Shown piece after piece: positions 23,701 through 35,436 of a DNA stretch of 64,000 bases. Position 1 is the stretch's first letter; each line of letters starts with the position of its first letter. Below the pieces are notes generated by a model. It was not told where the DNA came from. It saw only the letters and a list, made by a program, of their open reading frames with translations, and searched no databases. Source of the stretch: Nissolia schottii (taxonomy: Eukaryota > Streptophyta > Magnoliopsida > Fabales > Fabaceae); NCBI GenBank assembly GCA_003254905.1, contig QANU01062782.1:838465-902464 (forward strand), given 5' to 3'. The position numbers and the translations under genes were made by a program.

Positions 23701-25536
23701 GAATGCTTTCCCTCTTCTCCTAGAGCTATCCTTATACAACCGTGAGAGAGAGGATCAAGGGATTGACCATGATTCCCTTCCTAATATATTTCTACTAACT
23801 TATTTCCTTCCTAATATATCTCCCTAACTTATTCTTTCCTGATCTGCTGCCAATCAACTCGGTTTCTCATTATTTTCTGCTGCTAATCAACACGATTTCC
23901 TCCCATTATTCTCCTAATAAAAATCTGCTGCTCCCCTATTAGTTTCCGGATTTGTTGCCCATTAATTCTTTATGTCCCTTTCCTTTTCTGTATTCTCTTT
24001 ATTTCCCCTATTATTTTCCTTCCTTTTTTATTATCCAACTCAGCTTCAGCTGGGTATGTAACATTCTTGTTCCATAATTAGTACCCTTTTACTTTTCTAT
24101 TTGAAAGATATGGAAAGAGAAGCATTATGGGTTCTTATTATTTTGATGCATATGGTTCTGAGTGACTTGAAAGGTTTTGCATGGATTAACTATCAAACAG
24201 GACATACTTCATAATCATAATGACAAACCAAGAACATTTTGCCTTTCTTGTTACACTGCTGAGGTGTTTGCAACTAATTTACAATTTTCAGGCGGAGCAT
24301 GGCCCTGATAGTCAGGTTGTTCTTGTGATTGCTGGCGAAGGTGTGGATGTGAAAAGTATTGAGGAGGAGGTCAGCAAGCAGTGCCGGAGTCTTCCGAGAG
24401 GAGAGTTTGCTGCTAAAGCCCTCAGCCACAGTTTTATTGTGCATGCACATGATGTGCTCGAGGTCAGTCCTGTTGTCCAATTTCGTCTGTGTATCCTCAG
24501 GTCCGCTAAAAGCAGAGTGAAGATAAAAGAGGAAGAGAGAGCAATTTATTCAGAAGCACTAACACAGACTGTTAGGCTTCTGTGCCTATATTTTTATACA
24601 TGTGGGGTTACACATAACCATATACGCTCTGCCCTGTTTTATTAACAGAACGAAGGCGTATTACAAGTGTATGTTGCATTAAATACTAGGATTATATCTT
24701 GATATGTCATAATTCATGACTCGTTTTGAAAGAATCAACAATTTTCCTTAATTACTTCTTTATTTTCCATGAATTTACATTTTTCACTCAATTCCTAATT
24801 TTCCTCTAGCTAGTTAAGTCTCAGTTCTTCAACATTTTGTAACATCTTCATTGAAGTTTTTAGAACTGAAAGTTAGTTTTTGTATCTTCCAGTCAATCAA
24901 TTTCTCAAACCTATACGCACCAGAGCATCTAATTGTCAATGTGAAGGATGCAGAGAAGTGGGAGGGTTTTATTGAGAATGCAGGTATGACTTTGTTTCTC
25001 CTTTGTTGCTCTCTTATTTATGACGTAGGAGGGTTGGTTTTGGTCCTTTGTAGCTTGGCATTTTTACTTTATGCCTGAAAATATTATATTTACTCAAAAT
25101 TAAACTGGACGCATGCGGTTTTTTTTATAAAGAAAAAAAAAACCTGTCAGGAACCAATTTAGGTACAATTTTCTTGTACTTTGATTCATTTCATAACCTC
25201 ATTCTCACTCCATGATGACAATTCATGAATCCTAGATTTAAATTGATTGCCTATGCAGGTTCTGTTTTCTTAGGGCCGTGGTCACCTGAGAGTGTTGGTG
25301 ACTATGCAAGTGGGACAAACCATGTGCTTCCTACTTATGGATATGCAAGGATGTATGGCGGTGTCTCACTAGACTCTTTCCTGAAGTACGTAACAGTGCA
25401 GTCTCTCACAGAGGAAGGCTTGAGAAAACTTGGGCCTTATGTAGCAACCATGGCTGAAGTTGAAGGTCTTGATGCCCACAAGCGAGCAGTTACCCTAAGG
25501 CTGGAGGACATAGAAGCCACGAAGGTTTCAACTTAG
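20735..25536 (+). CDS. HDH: Histidinol dehydrogenase
   Basis: HDH catalyses the last two oxidations of histidine synthesis, L-histidinol to L-histidine with NAD+, normally in plastids. Thirteen exons join in phase: 20735-20830, 20920-20972, 21083-21155, 21312-21413, 21855-21956, 22075-22146, 22220-22282, 22429-22470, 22901-22960, 23051-23161, 24292-24462, 24893-24983, 25259-25536. Total 437 aa, near the 434 aa of bacterial HisD. Diagnostic runs are [42 protein letters not shown] and [12 protein letters not shown]. Zinc ligands fit Q258, H261, D360 and H419; the catalytic pair fits E326-H327. The chosen start ([10 protein letters not shown]) gives no plastid transit peptide, which plant HDH should have, so an upstream exon may be missing from this model. 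The gene converges on PP2C, with 286 bp between the stop codons. Confidence 0.95.
23162..24291. other. Long HDH intron 10 with repeat-like content
   Basis: At 1130 bp this intron is the longest in the gene. The stretch 23500-24060 holds recurring TCCTAATATAT, CTGCTGCTAATCAAC and CCCCTATTA motifs, and looks like inserted repeat DNA read on the minus strand. No ends or duplication could be defined, so no element is called. Confidence 0.35.
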
Positions 25537-25822
25537 ATGATACCTCAACAAACACGCTATCTGTTGCAAGATCATAGTTTCCTAGTGATGATCATTTTTC
25601 GTGAAGTTTCCTAGTGATAAGAATATCTCATTAACGGAAAGATTCTAGAATTAAACTTAAATTATAACAAAATATAAATGAAAAATCCATCAAATAAACT
25701 AACCTGTGATGAATTTGTTAATTATTTGTGGTAGATTATTTGCGAAAGATAGGCCAAATTAAGAGAAATCCGATACTTGGTGGATAAATATGCACAAAAT
25801 TCTGGATGCAGGAGCACGTAAG

Positions 25823-28800
25823 CTAGAACATAACAACTATGCATGAAATATCATCATAGCTTCCCATAGTTTTTGCTTCTTTGACCAACTTTTTAGATGC
25901 TTTCTGAGGATCATCAACGTCTCTGATACAGTCACATGCCTCCTGATTTGTCATCACCTACAATAGAGGAGTCATCTGATTTGTCACTTTTCCATCGCTA
26001 TGGTTCCATCATGTGATTAAAAAAAAAAAAAAACTATAGAACACACTTGGGGGGCTTCGTCCTTTCTTTAATATCTTTCTTTAGAATCAGAATTTAATTT
26101 TTGTGGAAATTGTTTTAATAGGAATGGAGATATTCTATGCAGTATCTACTTCAGCATGGGTTTCTCATACCTTCCACAGACCATCACTTGCCAAAATGAT
26201 GAACTCGGTGTCCTCATCAATCTTCCGAATCATCACATCTGGCTCAGCAGTTATGTGCTCCTTCAGTTTTCCATCTCCAAATGCTCTTGTCATTGCTAAT
26301 TGCCCATCCACTCTTGGAACACACCCTAGTTTTCCAACATAAATTTTGGTAATTCAGTTTATCTTCAGCAATGGGCTTGGATGGAGCAATACAAGTCCAT
26401 AAATGCAAAGAATACAATGATATTAAAATGAAAAGGAAAATATACTATTGCATAAAACCTGGTTTCTTAGACACAAAACCTCCTCTGAGCTCAACAAGGT
26501 CTTTCTCCTTCTCTGGTTCATGATCCACAGTTATTTGTTTTGCAATGCCATTTTTGCATGATATTGCTCGAGAATCACCAACATTGGCTACCAGCAGCTT
26601 CATCCCATTAACTAGTATGGCCGCAACAGCTGTCGATCCTGTCTGCGAATTGGATATGTTTTCTAAAATCTCATCATCTGTAGCCTTACATGCTGTCTTC
26701 ACAGCATGCACTGGATTTTTCCAAAAATCAGGCTATCCATGCATCATTGAGAAATCAAATATTATTAGTGAGAAAAATAATGGCTTTGTTAAAACCTGAA
26801 TGCACCAATTACTAATATACCTCACTCAGTATATTTTCAAATAGATGGCTTTGCAAGTATTTTGCAACATCACGACCCGAGTGACCATCAAATATTGCAT
26901 ACAATCCCAAGTCATATTCATTGATCTTCTTGTGTTGAGCAAAAATGTAGTCCTCCATTCCATGGTTCATCTTTCCTTCGGTCAAGTGACATCCATGACT
27001 GAAATGTCGAGTTGACGGCTTATTGTTTTCATCGACATCTTTTGTCAGCAGACCTTCATGAAGTTCCTCCTGTAAGAACATTTAAAAGATCGTCATTGAA
27101 AGTACCATGTTACTTGTGAGCAAGAGAACACATCAATGGAGAAAAATTCAAAGATGAATACCACTGTTGCTGTTGGACCTTCATCTCCTAGCAAGTACTC
27201 TCCTTCCTCTTGATGATAGTCAACCGCATCCTCATCTCTATCAGCTTTTTCTTCATCATTATTATCTTCACCCTCATTAAAACAAATTTCTGTACTAAAT
27301 TCACCTTCTGGCTGCTGTAGAATGCAAGACAAGAATTTGCATGAGGAAGGTGTACTACCAAAGAAATTAATCAAACTGCTTTAGCAATTAAGATACACTT
27401 AATATTGGCATCCAGAAAGTTTTGATTTAGTCAATTGGGATTAACCAAAAAGGTTATGCACAGGTAGGAAAAAAATGGAGATGGCTAAACATTGGATAAT
27501 GTTCATGATAATGTCCCTATATGCACATTTTAAATCAGATCTCTCAGAGAATCCATCTGGCTCCAATGTTGTAACATAAGCACTATTTTCCACAATATTT
27601 ACACACACAAATCAAACGTTCATATATTGTAATGATAATAGGACTAGCTAGAATGAAAGAGAAAATAACCTTTCTTTCAAGAGAGTCCTCATGGCTTCTT
27701 TCCATCCTTGATCTCTTCCAATATAAAGGTCAATAAATTAATTCGTTAATCCTTATAAACTTATGATATTAGTAGAAAGAAGACACAAAATCACAACCAC
27801 ACGCAGCAATGGTTCTCTTCACAGTTGTGTTCATTTTTACTTCTGGACCATGCTCATTTTTGGAATAGTTAGATACTTAGATTAATTTACTCAAGTTCTT
27901 TACATTTCTGTATCAATAAGAAGTACAAGGACACTGTAGCAAACGGCTGCTGATAAATAAACAAGAACTGAAAACACTGCTGCCATGGGGAAGATATAGG
28001 CCTTTTTTGGGCCAGCCTAGCAATACATGCATAACTATGGATGTATCATGTACTCTTTATTCCTAGGGACACATGGAAGTTGCATGCATATACCTTAAAT
28101 GCAGCAGCATTCCCCTCAGTTACCAAGGTGGACTTTCTTTTCTGCAAGTTAGAATGGGCCTGATAGTAACAAATTTAAGTGTGAACTGAGAAATACTCAA
28201 AATGTGAAGAAGAGTTGTAAACATCAACCCCATATTATTTTTGGAGTTATCTAGGATCCTGCACAAAGTCATCACTTAATCTCAAGAAACTATTTACTCG
28301 GACTACACTAACTAACTAGAACTACTTTACATTATCTATTTTCTTTCTGTTTCATCTGTGTACTCAAGGGTCAAGTTAAGGATTGAGCTTCTAATTTTGC
28401 TTGAGTATAGTTTGCTTTGCTAGCAAATCACAACTATTGTAGCTGTAAACTTGTTTTGGATAATCTAAAAAATTGAAACCAATAGTTGTTCTCTCAATGA
28501 TTTCCATATGACATGTTGCATTCCAGTTTTCAGATCACGTTTTATCAAGCTCATATTAATATACAAATGCAACATAAAAATGATGTAAACTCAACTGCAA
28601 AAATTTTTGGTTGCACATGCACATGGTGACTGCTGAGAACCAATGAGAAGAATGACATTTTAGATAAAAGTATTAGTTAATAGTAGGTTCTATCTTAAAA
28701 TGCTACTATGTTATTAATTATTAGTTGTGAATACATTTATATAACGCTCTAAATGCACCTTAGAATTTCACCAACTGATTAAAAAAAAAAAAAACAAAAG

Positions 28801-28885
28801 TCACGCAAAAAGAGTTGCCACAAATACCGTATAAGCGTCACACAGATACTAAACCACTTTGTCAAAAGCAGCGTACCTGCATCAT
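25823..28885 (-). CDS. Protein phosphatase 2C (PPM family)
   Basis: A Mg/Mn-dependent Ser/Thr phosphatase. Eight exons join in phase: 28885-28877, 28141-28094, 27714-27670, 27314-27162, 27069-26821, 26732-26459, 26325-26171, 25957-25823. Total 355 aa. The catalytic core starts near residue 105 (HGCHLTEG..NHGMEDY), then IFDGHSG, TGSTAVAA, VANVGDSRA, DHEP, GDGKLKEH, ASDGLW and DDISCIVV. Metal-binding acidic residues are visible at E124, D146, D307 and D346/D347. Residues 1-100 are a low-complexity, strongly acidic extension (EGEDNNDEEKADRDEDA), unlike the compact members of this clade. The first coding exon is only nine bases (Met-Met-Gln) in this model; a different or upstream start remains possible. 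Sugar or hormone specificity cannot be told from sequence. Confidence 0.9.
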
Positions 28886-29183
28886 ATTTGCTTTGATGGG
28901 TGACTCTCTTGGCTGAGTTGGGGATCAATTGAGAACAAACAAAGGGTTTTGTTTTGAATCTTCTAGACTTGAGAAAGAAAAGGAAACTATGTGAATTATA
29001 AGTGTAACGAAAAACGAAAACGTTATTTATGTGCTAAGTGCAAGTGTTGGGTTGGTAGTAAAAGGACTAAGAAATTAAAAAAAAAAAAAAAAAACTGTGT
29101 TTGGAAAGGAATGACACGTGGTTGAAGAATACATGGGGTAGTGTCCCTCACCGCTTGTATTTGATTTGCAAACTTAACAAGCG

Positions 29184-30422
29184 GAGTTTTTTACTCTTTT
29201 GCCCCATTAAAAAATCAAATTACGAAAATACCCCCTTTAAAAACATAATACAACACTGCCCCTGTTTTGGCTGACGTGGACGCCGCGAGACGCGTGGATG
29301 TCCACGTCAAAATCGCCTACACGGATGACATTTTCTTTGTACCCTACCCCTCCGCAGCCTATAAGCAGACCGATCAGAGACCATGCCGCAGAAGACGTGG
29401 AGTAGCCGATGGCCGAAGACTGGCACAGACTGCTGAGGCCGCATCCTCCAGTCAGCATGAGTCTACTGCAGCCCCTATAGCACCACCTGCACAGCCACCA
29501 CCACCATCCTACCCTTACCCACCCGCATCACCATATCGTTACCCAACCCCACCATCATACCCTTACCCCACACCATCGTCATACCCTTACCCACCCGCAT
29601 CAAGATACCCTTACCCGCCACCCCCACATCATTACCCTTACCCATCCCCTCCACCATCACAGTCTTACCCCCCACATCCTTACTCGCCGCCCCCACATTG
29701 TCCATCGCAGTCTGCCCAGTCAGATCCAGCTCAGAGACCGTCGCAGACTGATCCCCCATCTGAGCAGTAGTAGTCTTATAATTTTTGTATGGTTTGTTTG
29801 AATACATAGGTACCGGTGTTTTGGGTTACGTCTAAACCCTTTTGTGACTTATGCCAGCGTTTTATTTTGGGTTGAAATTTATTTTGATGGTCAACGTTAT
29901 AATCTCAAAACTTATGCCAGCGTCAATTGGTTGAAACACTAAACGAATGACTCAACAGGCCAGCATTATCAAGTTCGGGTGTGGAACAACAACAAACGAT
30001 GAACAATAAACACTGTCATACAATAAGTTTACATCACATCAAAAATGCAAACACCGTGATCCAACTTGCTACCAGGAAAACATAAATAAAATTCATAAAC
30101 CATAAAACCCTAAACAATCTATCACGAGCCCTGCGCGGTGGTGGGTTAGCGGAATTTTTAGAAAATGAGAGGAGTGGGGGAGAGTGGGAGGGGTAAGGTG
30201 GGGGTATAGGACGCGGTTATAAGAAAATGCCAACTGTGTAGGCGTTTTTAGTTGAAACATTTTACAAAGAAAATGTCATCCGTGTAGGCGATTCTGACGT
30301 GGACATCCACGCGTCTCGCGGCGTCCACGTCAGCTAAAACAGGGGCAGTATTGTATTATGTTTTCAAAGGGGAGTATTTTCGTAATTTGATTTTTTAATG
30401 GGGGCAAAAGAGTAAAAAACTC
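29184..30422. mobile_element. Mutator-like element (MULE) with 9-bp target duplication
   Basis: A 1239-bp element is flanked by the perfect repeat taacaagcg at 29175-29183 and 30423-30431. Its ends are long inverted repeats of about 160 bp (29184-29341 and 30263-30422) starting GAGTTTTTTACTC, with few mismatches. They include a GC-rich stretch GACGTGGACGCCGCGAGACG. Long terminal repeats with a 9-bp duplication are the MULE pattern. There is no transposase, so it is non-autonomous. It carries one proline-rich reading frame. High arm identity suggests a fairly recent insertion. It sits about 300 bp upstream of the PP2C start codon. Confidence 0.9.
29267..29770 (+). CDS. Proline-rich ORF inside the MULE, doubtful gene
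   Basis: This is an open frame of 167 codons. The frame opens with TTG, with no nearby in-frame ATG, so a start codon is uncertain. The first 25 or so codons (ADVDAARRVDVHVK) are supplied by the left terminal repeat. Next come a short basic stretch (RPCRRRRG) and an Ala/Ser-rich linker. The last 100 residues are low-complexity PSYPYPP-type repeats. Such tails occur in MULE-carried plant-mobile-domain proteins and in cell-wall proline-rich proteins; I cannot tell which source. It may be a captured gene end. Expression is unproven. Confidence 0.35.
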   Translation: MADVDAARRVDVHVKIAYTDDIFFVPYPSAAYKQTDQRPCRRRRGVADGRRLAQTAEAASSSQHESTAAPIAPPAQPPPPSYPYPPASPYRYPTPPSYPYPTPSSYPYPPASRYPYPPPPHHYPYPSPPPSQSYPPHPYSPPPHCPSQSAQSDPAQRPSQTDPPSEQ

Positions 30423-30431
30423 TAACAAGCG

Positions 30432-32519
30432 GTATGTAACCATTTAATGACCACATGGACAACGACAGGAAGTTACTACTTTACCCTCTTCTTCTTTATT
30501 CACCAAGTTATTATATTTTGGACGTTTCTCATCAATGATAATTTAGTTGGTCCAATAAAAAATTGACACGTGGTATTAAAAAAAATTAAAATTGAGTGAG
30601 CTGTGCCTGTGATGATGTGAGAGATTATTTAATTAATGTTTTAAATGATAATTGTTTTAATTATATTAATTATAAAAGATATTTTATTTTATTAAAAAGA
30701 TGATTAGGGTTAGTAAATAGGATTATGCTTAAAAAGGTTCCTCAATTGGGGAAGGTGGGTCCTTCACAGGCAGCTCCTCAATGGCGGCCTCCGGCAGCCA
30801 CCTCGTTGAACGGCGGTGCCGTTGAATGGCGGCGTCTTTGACGGCGGAGTTGTTTAGATCGGCGTCATATGACGGCGGCATCGTTCACAGCAACCACGTC
30901 GTTGGTGGCGGTGTCCTTTCTGACAACCATCTTGTTACTCAAAGAATTAGTTGCAATAACAATCAGCTCATGAACAATAGACTTAACTATACTCACCCTG
31001 TGAGCAAGAGATGATTAATTAAGCTTCGTCTGTCCTCGTGTCTTTGGAAGCATCCCCATGGCGGTGAAGCACATGAATCGTGGCTAAGGCGCTTCACGAC
31101 ATCAGCTCGAATGGCGGTGGTCTCCTTCCTTGGTGGTTGAGGGACAGTCTCCTTCGTCGTGGCTAAGGCGCTTCACGACATCGACTCTAACGACGACGGT
31201 TACATTCACGGTTAGGCGAGTCGACGGTCTTCTTCTTCTGTGGCTAAGCGACGGTCTCTTCCGTTGCTGTGGCAAGCTTCATCCGTTGTGGTCCAATTTT
31301 TTTTCCCTTCATAATTACAATTTATTCCCATAGGTTTTGCACTTCTGGTCCCATTTTTTTTCCATGTCTTTAAGCCCAATTTTTTCTCAGCCCAATTTTA
31401 TTAAGCAGCCCAAATGTCTTTCTTCAGTGGCTTGTCTCAATTAGCCCTCGTCTCACTAGCCCACATCTCACTTCTCTCAATTTTCATTTCTGAAATTGAG
31501 TTCATCTTCAGGGACTCATAGTTCAGACCCTAAACCCTCGCCTCGCCTCGCCTCTCCTCTCCTCCCTCGCCTCTCCTCCCGCGCCTCCTCTCGCCTCGCC
31601 TCCCTCGCCTCGCCTCGCCGCGCACTCGTCTTCCCTTGGTAAGCCACTGTTTCAGTGTAATTTGGTTGCTTTTTTTTTTTGTTTCCCCTTTTTCTTCGTC
31701 ATTTTTGGATGAACATTCTGATGAGTGATGATCAATGATTGCTTGGATGAGGTTAGCTGCGGTTTATACTAGACTTACCATTTCCGAATAATTTTGCTAG
31801 ATCTTTAAGATCACTCCATTTCGGGTGGTGTTGGTGTTTTATTTTGCATCTCATCTTAGTAGCATGATTTTTTGATGTATCTTGACTGTATTATTTTAAA
31901 CTGTGGTACTTCCATTCCAACTGTATTAGTAATAAACCTTACACCAGTCCAGCTTATATATTTGCAAGTGAATTTCAATGATCTGCTGATAGTCATTCCA
32001 TTTGGAGATGGGAAATTTTTTATGGTCATGCACTCTATTAAGTTAATCCTTACTCCTTAGCAATACTTGTGTATCCATAAACTGGTGTAGGCATAGAATC
32101 CTTTTTATAATGACCTATATGATTGAGGATAGCTTTCCTTGAAGTTCTAACAAGTTAAGCTGGAAGCTATTACAGTAGATGACTGCTATGCATTGTACAT
32201 TGTGCTTGCTTTGTTGCAAAATGTAGGCATTGACATCAGGCTATGATTTATCACCAGATAAATGGAGTTTTGCCTGATAAATTCCGAGTTTGGATATATT
32301 CATCTGCTGCAAACTGCAATGTCGAAACAATTCTGCTGCGATTTCTGCAATTATGCAATATATCTGCTGTAATTCTAGTGCAATTCTGGTGTAATTCTAC
32401 TGACAATGAGGAGTTAATTTCTGCAATGTATCTGCTGTAATTCTGCAATTCCGCCGTAATTTCTGCAATCTGTAATTTTGCTGCAATTTCTGCAATCTGA
32501 ATTTCTGCTGCTATCAAAA
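30432..32519. other. Spacer without recognised gene; low-complexity blocks
   Basis: The stretch 30770-31290 is unusually GC-rich with GGCGG/ACGACG runs. It holds a 29-bp direct repeat, cgtggctaaggcgcttcacgacat, at about 31079 and 31157. The frames there are short and not conserved. The stretch 31330-31500 is rich in AGCCCA motifs. The stretch 31650-32220 shows nothing. A retired gene or element end is possible, but no family is recognised. Confidence 0.4.
31534..31625. repeat. CCTCG/CTCCT low-complexity tract
   Basis: About 90 bp of imperfect (CGCCT)n and (CTCCT)n pentamers, followed by a possible donor (CCTTGGTAAG) at about 31636. It may be the pyrimidine-rich leader of an unidentified gene or a simple repeat. 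Confidence 0.7.
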
Positions 32520-32520
32520 C
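32300..32520. repeat. Degenerate ATTTCTGCAAT / TCTGCTGTAATT repeat
   Basis: Short units such as TTCTGCAATT, ATCTGCTGTAATTCT and TTTCTGCAATCTG recur irregularly for about 200 bp. Reading frames here only reflect the repeat. Confidence 0.65.
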
Positions 32521-32524
32521 GTTT

Positions 32525-32696
32525 TGGCCTGTTTTGGCCCGCTTTGGCTCGGTCTAAACCCGGGTTTTAACTTGGCCCGAAGATGATCGGGCCTATTGGG
32601 TTTTGGGTCGGGTCCGGGTCCTCAAAATTGGCCCGATGTAAATATAGGACGGGTTTGGGTATAGGTTAACCCGGCCCATGAACACCCCTACTTTCA
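32525..32696. mobile_element. Probable terminus of a hAT-type repeat (GGCCCGG...ATGAACACCCC)
   Basis: The sequence is rich in GGCCCG, GGGTCGGGTCC and AACCCGGCCC and ends CCCATGAACACCCCTA. That resembles the common plant terminal motif TAGGGGTGTTCATGGGCC read in reverse. The opposite end was not found, so only a fragment is called. Confidence 0.4.
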
Positions 32697-33129
32697 ATGA
32701 ATACAATGAGAGAAAAATAAATTAAAACAATCATAGAAGTGCTCGAGTAGCACACATACATAAAACTTGACCCGTGTCTATATTCTATAGTTGGAGGAAA
32801 ATATGAATAATGCTGACTTCAAAGTCTCTGCTGCCTCAATGACTGCTTATTGTGCTTGCACTAGAGATCGTAAACGCTTTCAAGCTTACAAGTTGAAAAC
32901 AAAAGGGAAAAGAAGTTAGTAATGCAATTATATATATATAAACTAGTAGTTCATGCAAGAGCAAAAGGAAATTTTAAGGATTGATGCATTATCCGGGGCT
33001 AGGAAACTAGTAGTTCACGCATGGTCTATGGTTAAATTCCTATCACCTTTATTTTGTGAGAAATATATCAAATTTCACCACGATATAAAAGTCTAATTAT
33101 GTAATGTCCACAGTTTATGTGAGGGAGTC

Positions 33130-33199
33130 TGTTTAATATAAAATCATTCAATCATCTCTACTCAACAATTGAAACTTTTGGGAGAGATAGTTCTTGATA
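33130..33199 (+). mobile_element. LTR remnant of the same miniature family as 15582-15848
   Basis: About 70 bp parallel the 75-bp repeats in HEN1 intron 1 (TATAAAATCATTCAATC, CAACAATTGAAACTTTTGGGAGAG, TTCTTGATA) and are preceded by a GAGGGAG polypurine-like tract. This is a fossil end of a TRIM-type element; the rest is not recognisable. Confidence 0.45.
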
Positions 33200-33284
33200 A
33201 TTACTTATTCCAAAGTTGTCAACAGTGAAGTCCAAATTGGATTGTATGTAAACATGAAAAACAACGTTCAAATAGGCAAGCAGA

Positions 33285-34560
33285 TTAAATAAGCAATAAG
33301 ATAGAATGCCAAGAGAAATTAGTGATCTGCACTTCAACATTTGGGATATGAGCTATTTTATACCAGTCAGGGCTTGTATTTCGTTTGCACCTCTCAACTA
33401 GCTTAGGGAATCCAAATATCTTTAATTTCTGAAGGTTATGAAGATGATCCATATGCTGAGGAAGTGTCAAGTTTGGACAATCAGCGATGAGAATGGTCTC
33501 AAGTGAAGTTAGACTTGGCAACCATTCTGGAAATGCTGTTAAGCTTGGACATTGTGAAAGGCCCTTTTATCTTAGTGTTTTAGCAGATCTTTTGAGCCAA
33601 TCAGGTAATGCTGCCAATTTTGGTAATTCATTGATTGAAAATTGTTCAAATTTCAAGGTGTAGATGGAAGACAAATCAGTTACTTGTGTAGTAATCCACA
33701 AAATCCTAAGGCTGACAAGATTCCTCAAGTTTTTCAGAATGTACTTAAGCGCTACGCATCTGCAGAGGTTTAAAACCTCCGAGTTCTGGAGCTTGCAAAT
33801 GGAATTTGGGAGTTTTTCCATCCGCTGGCAATAGCTTAGGTTCAGATATCTCAAATGCTTCATCTTCTTGAAACAATCAGGCAAGAATTGAAAATTTGAA
33901 CCTTGTATATTCAATTCCCTGAGGTACCTGAATTCCTTAGAGATCCATCTTAGAAATGGTTCAGTGATTTCAAATGCACTCTGACCTGCATGCCAGAATC
34001 CAATGGTTTGGACCTTATTTAACATTTTACCAAAAGCAGGAACACCTTCACTCTCTGAAAATGATAAATGCTGCACCTTTTCTCTGACATTGGTTGAACT
34101 AAACTTCACTACAGCCCTTTCATCTTGCATCGTGGACGCGGTGAGGTCATTGATAAGATCATGCATTTTGTAAAAAGAGATGCCTAGATGCTTAAGTTCT
34201 TCGAAAATAAGAGCATCAACAACCACCTGTTCTTCAGGAACACCTTCAAAGAAAGACCTTGAAAGCAACTCCTGAATGTAGAACTCTCCAAGATCTTCTG
34301 GCTCTTGGTCTTCATTTCTGGTTTGTAGTAGTCCATGTGCCATCCAAAACGATATCAGCTCCAGGTTTGTGAACTGAACAATAGGAGAAACATCTTTTCC
34401 ATTCACATGGCAAGTGGTTATAGCTCTTTTAATGCAGCCAAAATCCCATCATCTTGTCGGTCCATTTTCCAAATTTCACTGTCCCTAATCTTCTTCCACT
34501 CATTTTCTTGAGGACCCTAAACTTACCACTGCCACGGGCAGCCCAATTTCCACAAGCCTA
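33285..34560 (-). pseudogene. Truncated CC-NB-LRR (NLR) resistance gene
   Basis: Reading down the minus strand: a GLPVAV (GLPL-type) piece at about 34530-34550, then NEWKKIRDSEIW, then the winged-helix stretch LISFWMAHGLLQTR..EDLGEFYIQELLSRSFF, the KMHDLINDL (MHD) motif, and about eight leucine-rich repeats (YLRELNIQGSNFQFLP, HLRYLNLSYC). The end is PDWYKIAHIPNVEV. The whole coiled coil and the P-loop, kinase-2 and RNBS parts of the NB domain are absent. The frame is lost around 34410-34440 (ALKEL then stops), and an in-frame TAA lies at 33569-33567 in the LRR part. Neither a start nor nucleotide binding is possible, so this is a relic of an RGA-like CNL. It abuts the PIG-L leader region. Confidence 0.85.
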
Positions 34561-35436
34561 GGGTGGGCTACAAGTTTGCTTTATACAAGCCTGCGGCCCA
34601 AGTATGCTTGGGCTGGGCTAGTACGCGTGGATAAGTACCTAATAAGGCTAATTGTAAAAAGAGAAATAGAAATGAGCCGACAGCTCCAGTATGGCTCGAG
34701 CACGGCTTAGATGGCTTAGCACGCGGCTCCCTTAAACACCGCCACCCACCCTCATTTTCTGCACCACCACTCTCTCTTCCCACCGCCCTGCTAGCCAACG
34801 CCGATTCTTGTCTCTCTCTCCCTCCACCCCCGCCCGCGATTTGTCCCTCTTGGCACCTCTACGATTTCATAATCCTAGGTAAATTCTAAGCTCATTAACA
34901 CCCTTGCGTCAAGTTTTGATCCTCAATTTCTCATGTTTCTGAATTTCGGCAAATTGAGCAAATTCTAAGCTTGTTAACTCCCGTTCGAGTCTGTTATCCT
35001 TAATGGAGTTTGGTTTGAGTAGCGCTGCTGCTGTTTTCTATAAATAAAAATTCATTCTTTTTTGGTTTTTGGTGGAGTTGTTATTATTGTATAGTGCTCC
35101 ATGGACCTCGGTTCCTGCTGTGTCTTGTGTTATTTAATGTCTAATGAACGGCCTAATGCCAATGAATTCATAAGTGTGGGAATTGATATAGATGATAAAT
35201 CCAGAACAAGCCCCCAAGAGCACCCTTTGATTTGAGGGACTAATTCACCAACACAATTTTCATATATTCATTTTCAGCAGGTAGAGAGAGCTGATCATGA
35301 ACCCTGCTGCCATTCATCTGGTCTCTGACGCATACGAGGAACAGGATTTTGCTTTCTCTGTTTGAACCTTGAAATCTCCCTCGAGAACCACGACTAATTG
35401 GTGCTTGGTTAAGGTGGAAGTTTCAGTTGAAGGTTG
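34561..35436. other. PIG-L upstream region with probable 5' leader
   Basis: A CT-rich stretch 34770-34880 is followed by CCTAG|GTAAATTC, a plausible leader donor. The run to 35436 includes a second untranslated exon before the ATG. The stretch 34560-34700 carries GGGCTGGGCTAG-type sequence common in dispersed repeats. No other gene is seen. Confidence 0.4.

Noticed and set aside
29475-29807. 110-codon frame opposite the proline-rich ORF
   Set aside because: Shadow of the low-complexity PSYPYPP repeats on the other strand, giving Gly/Val/Met-rich nonsense.
30826-31014. 62-codon frame starting MAASLTAELFRS in GC-rich DNA
   Set aside because: Short, no family resemblance and surrounded by repeat-like GGCGG runs; not called as a gene.
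32251-32517. 88-codon frame rich in AEIQIAEIAAKLQ
   Set aside because: Produced by the degenerate TTCTGCAATT repeat; composition mirrors the repeat and not a coiled-coil gene.
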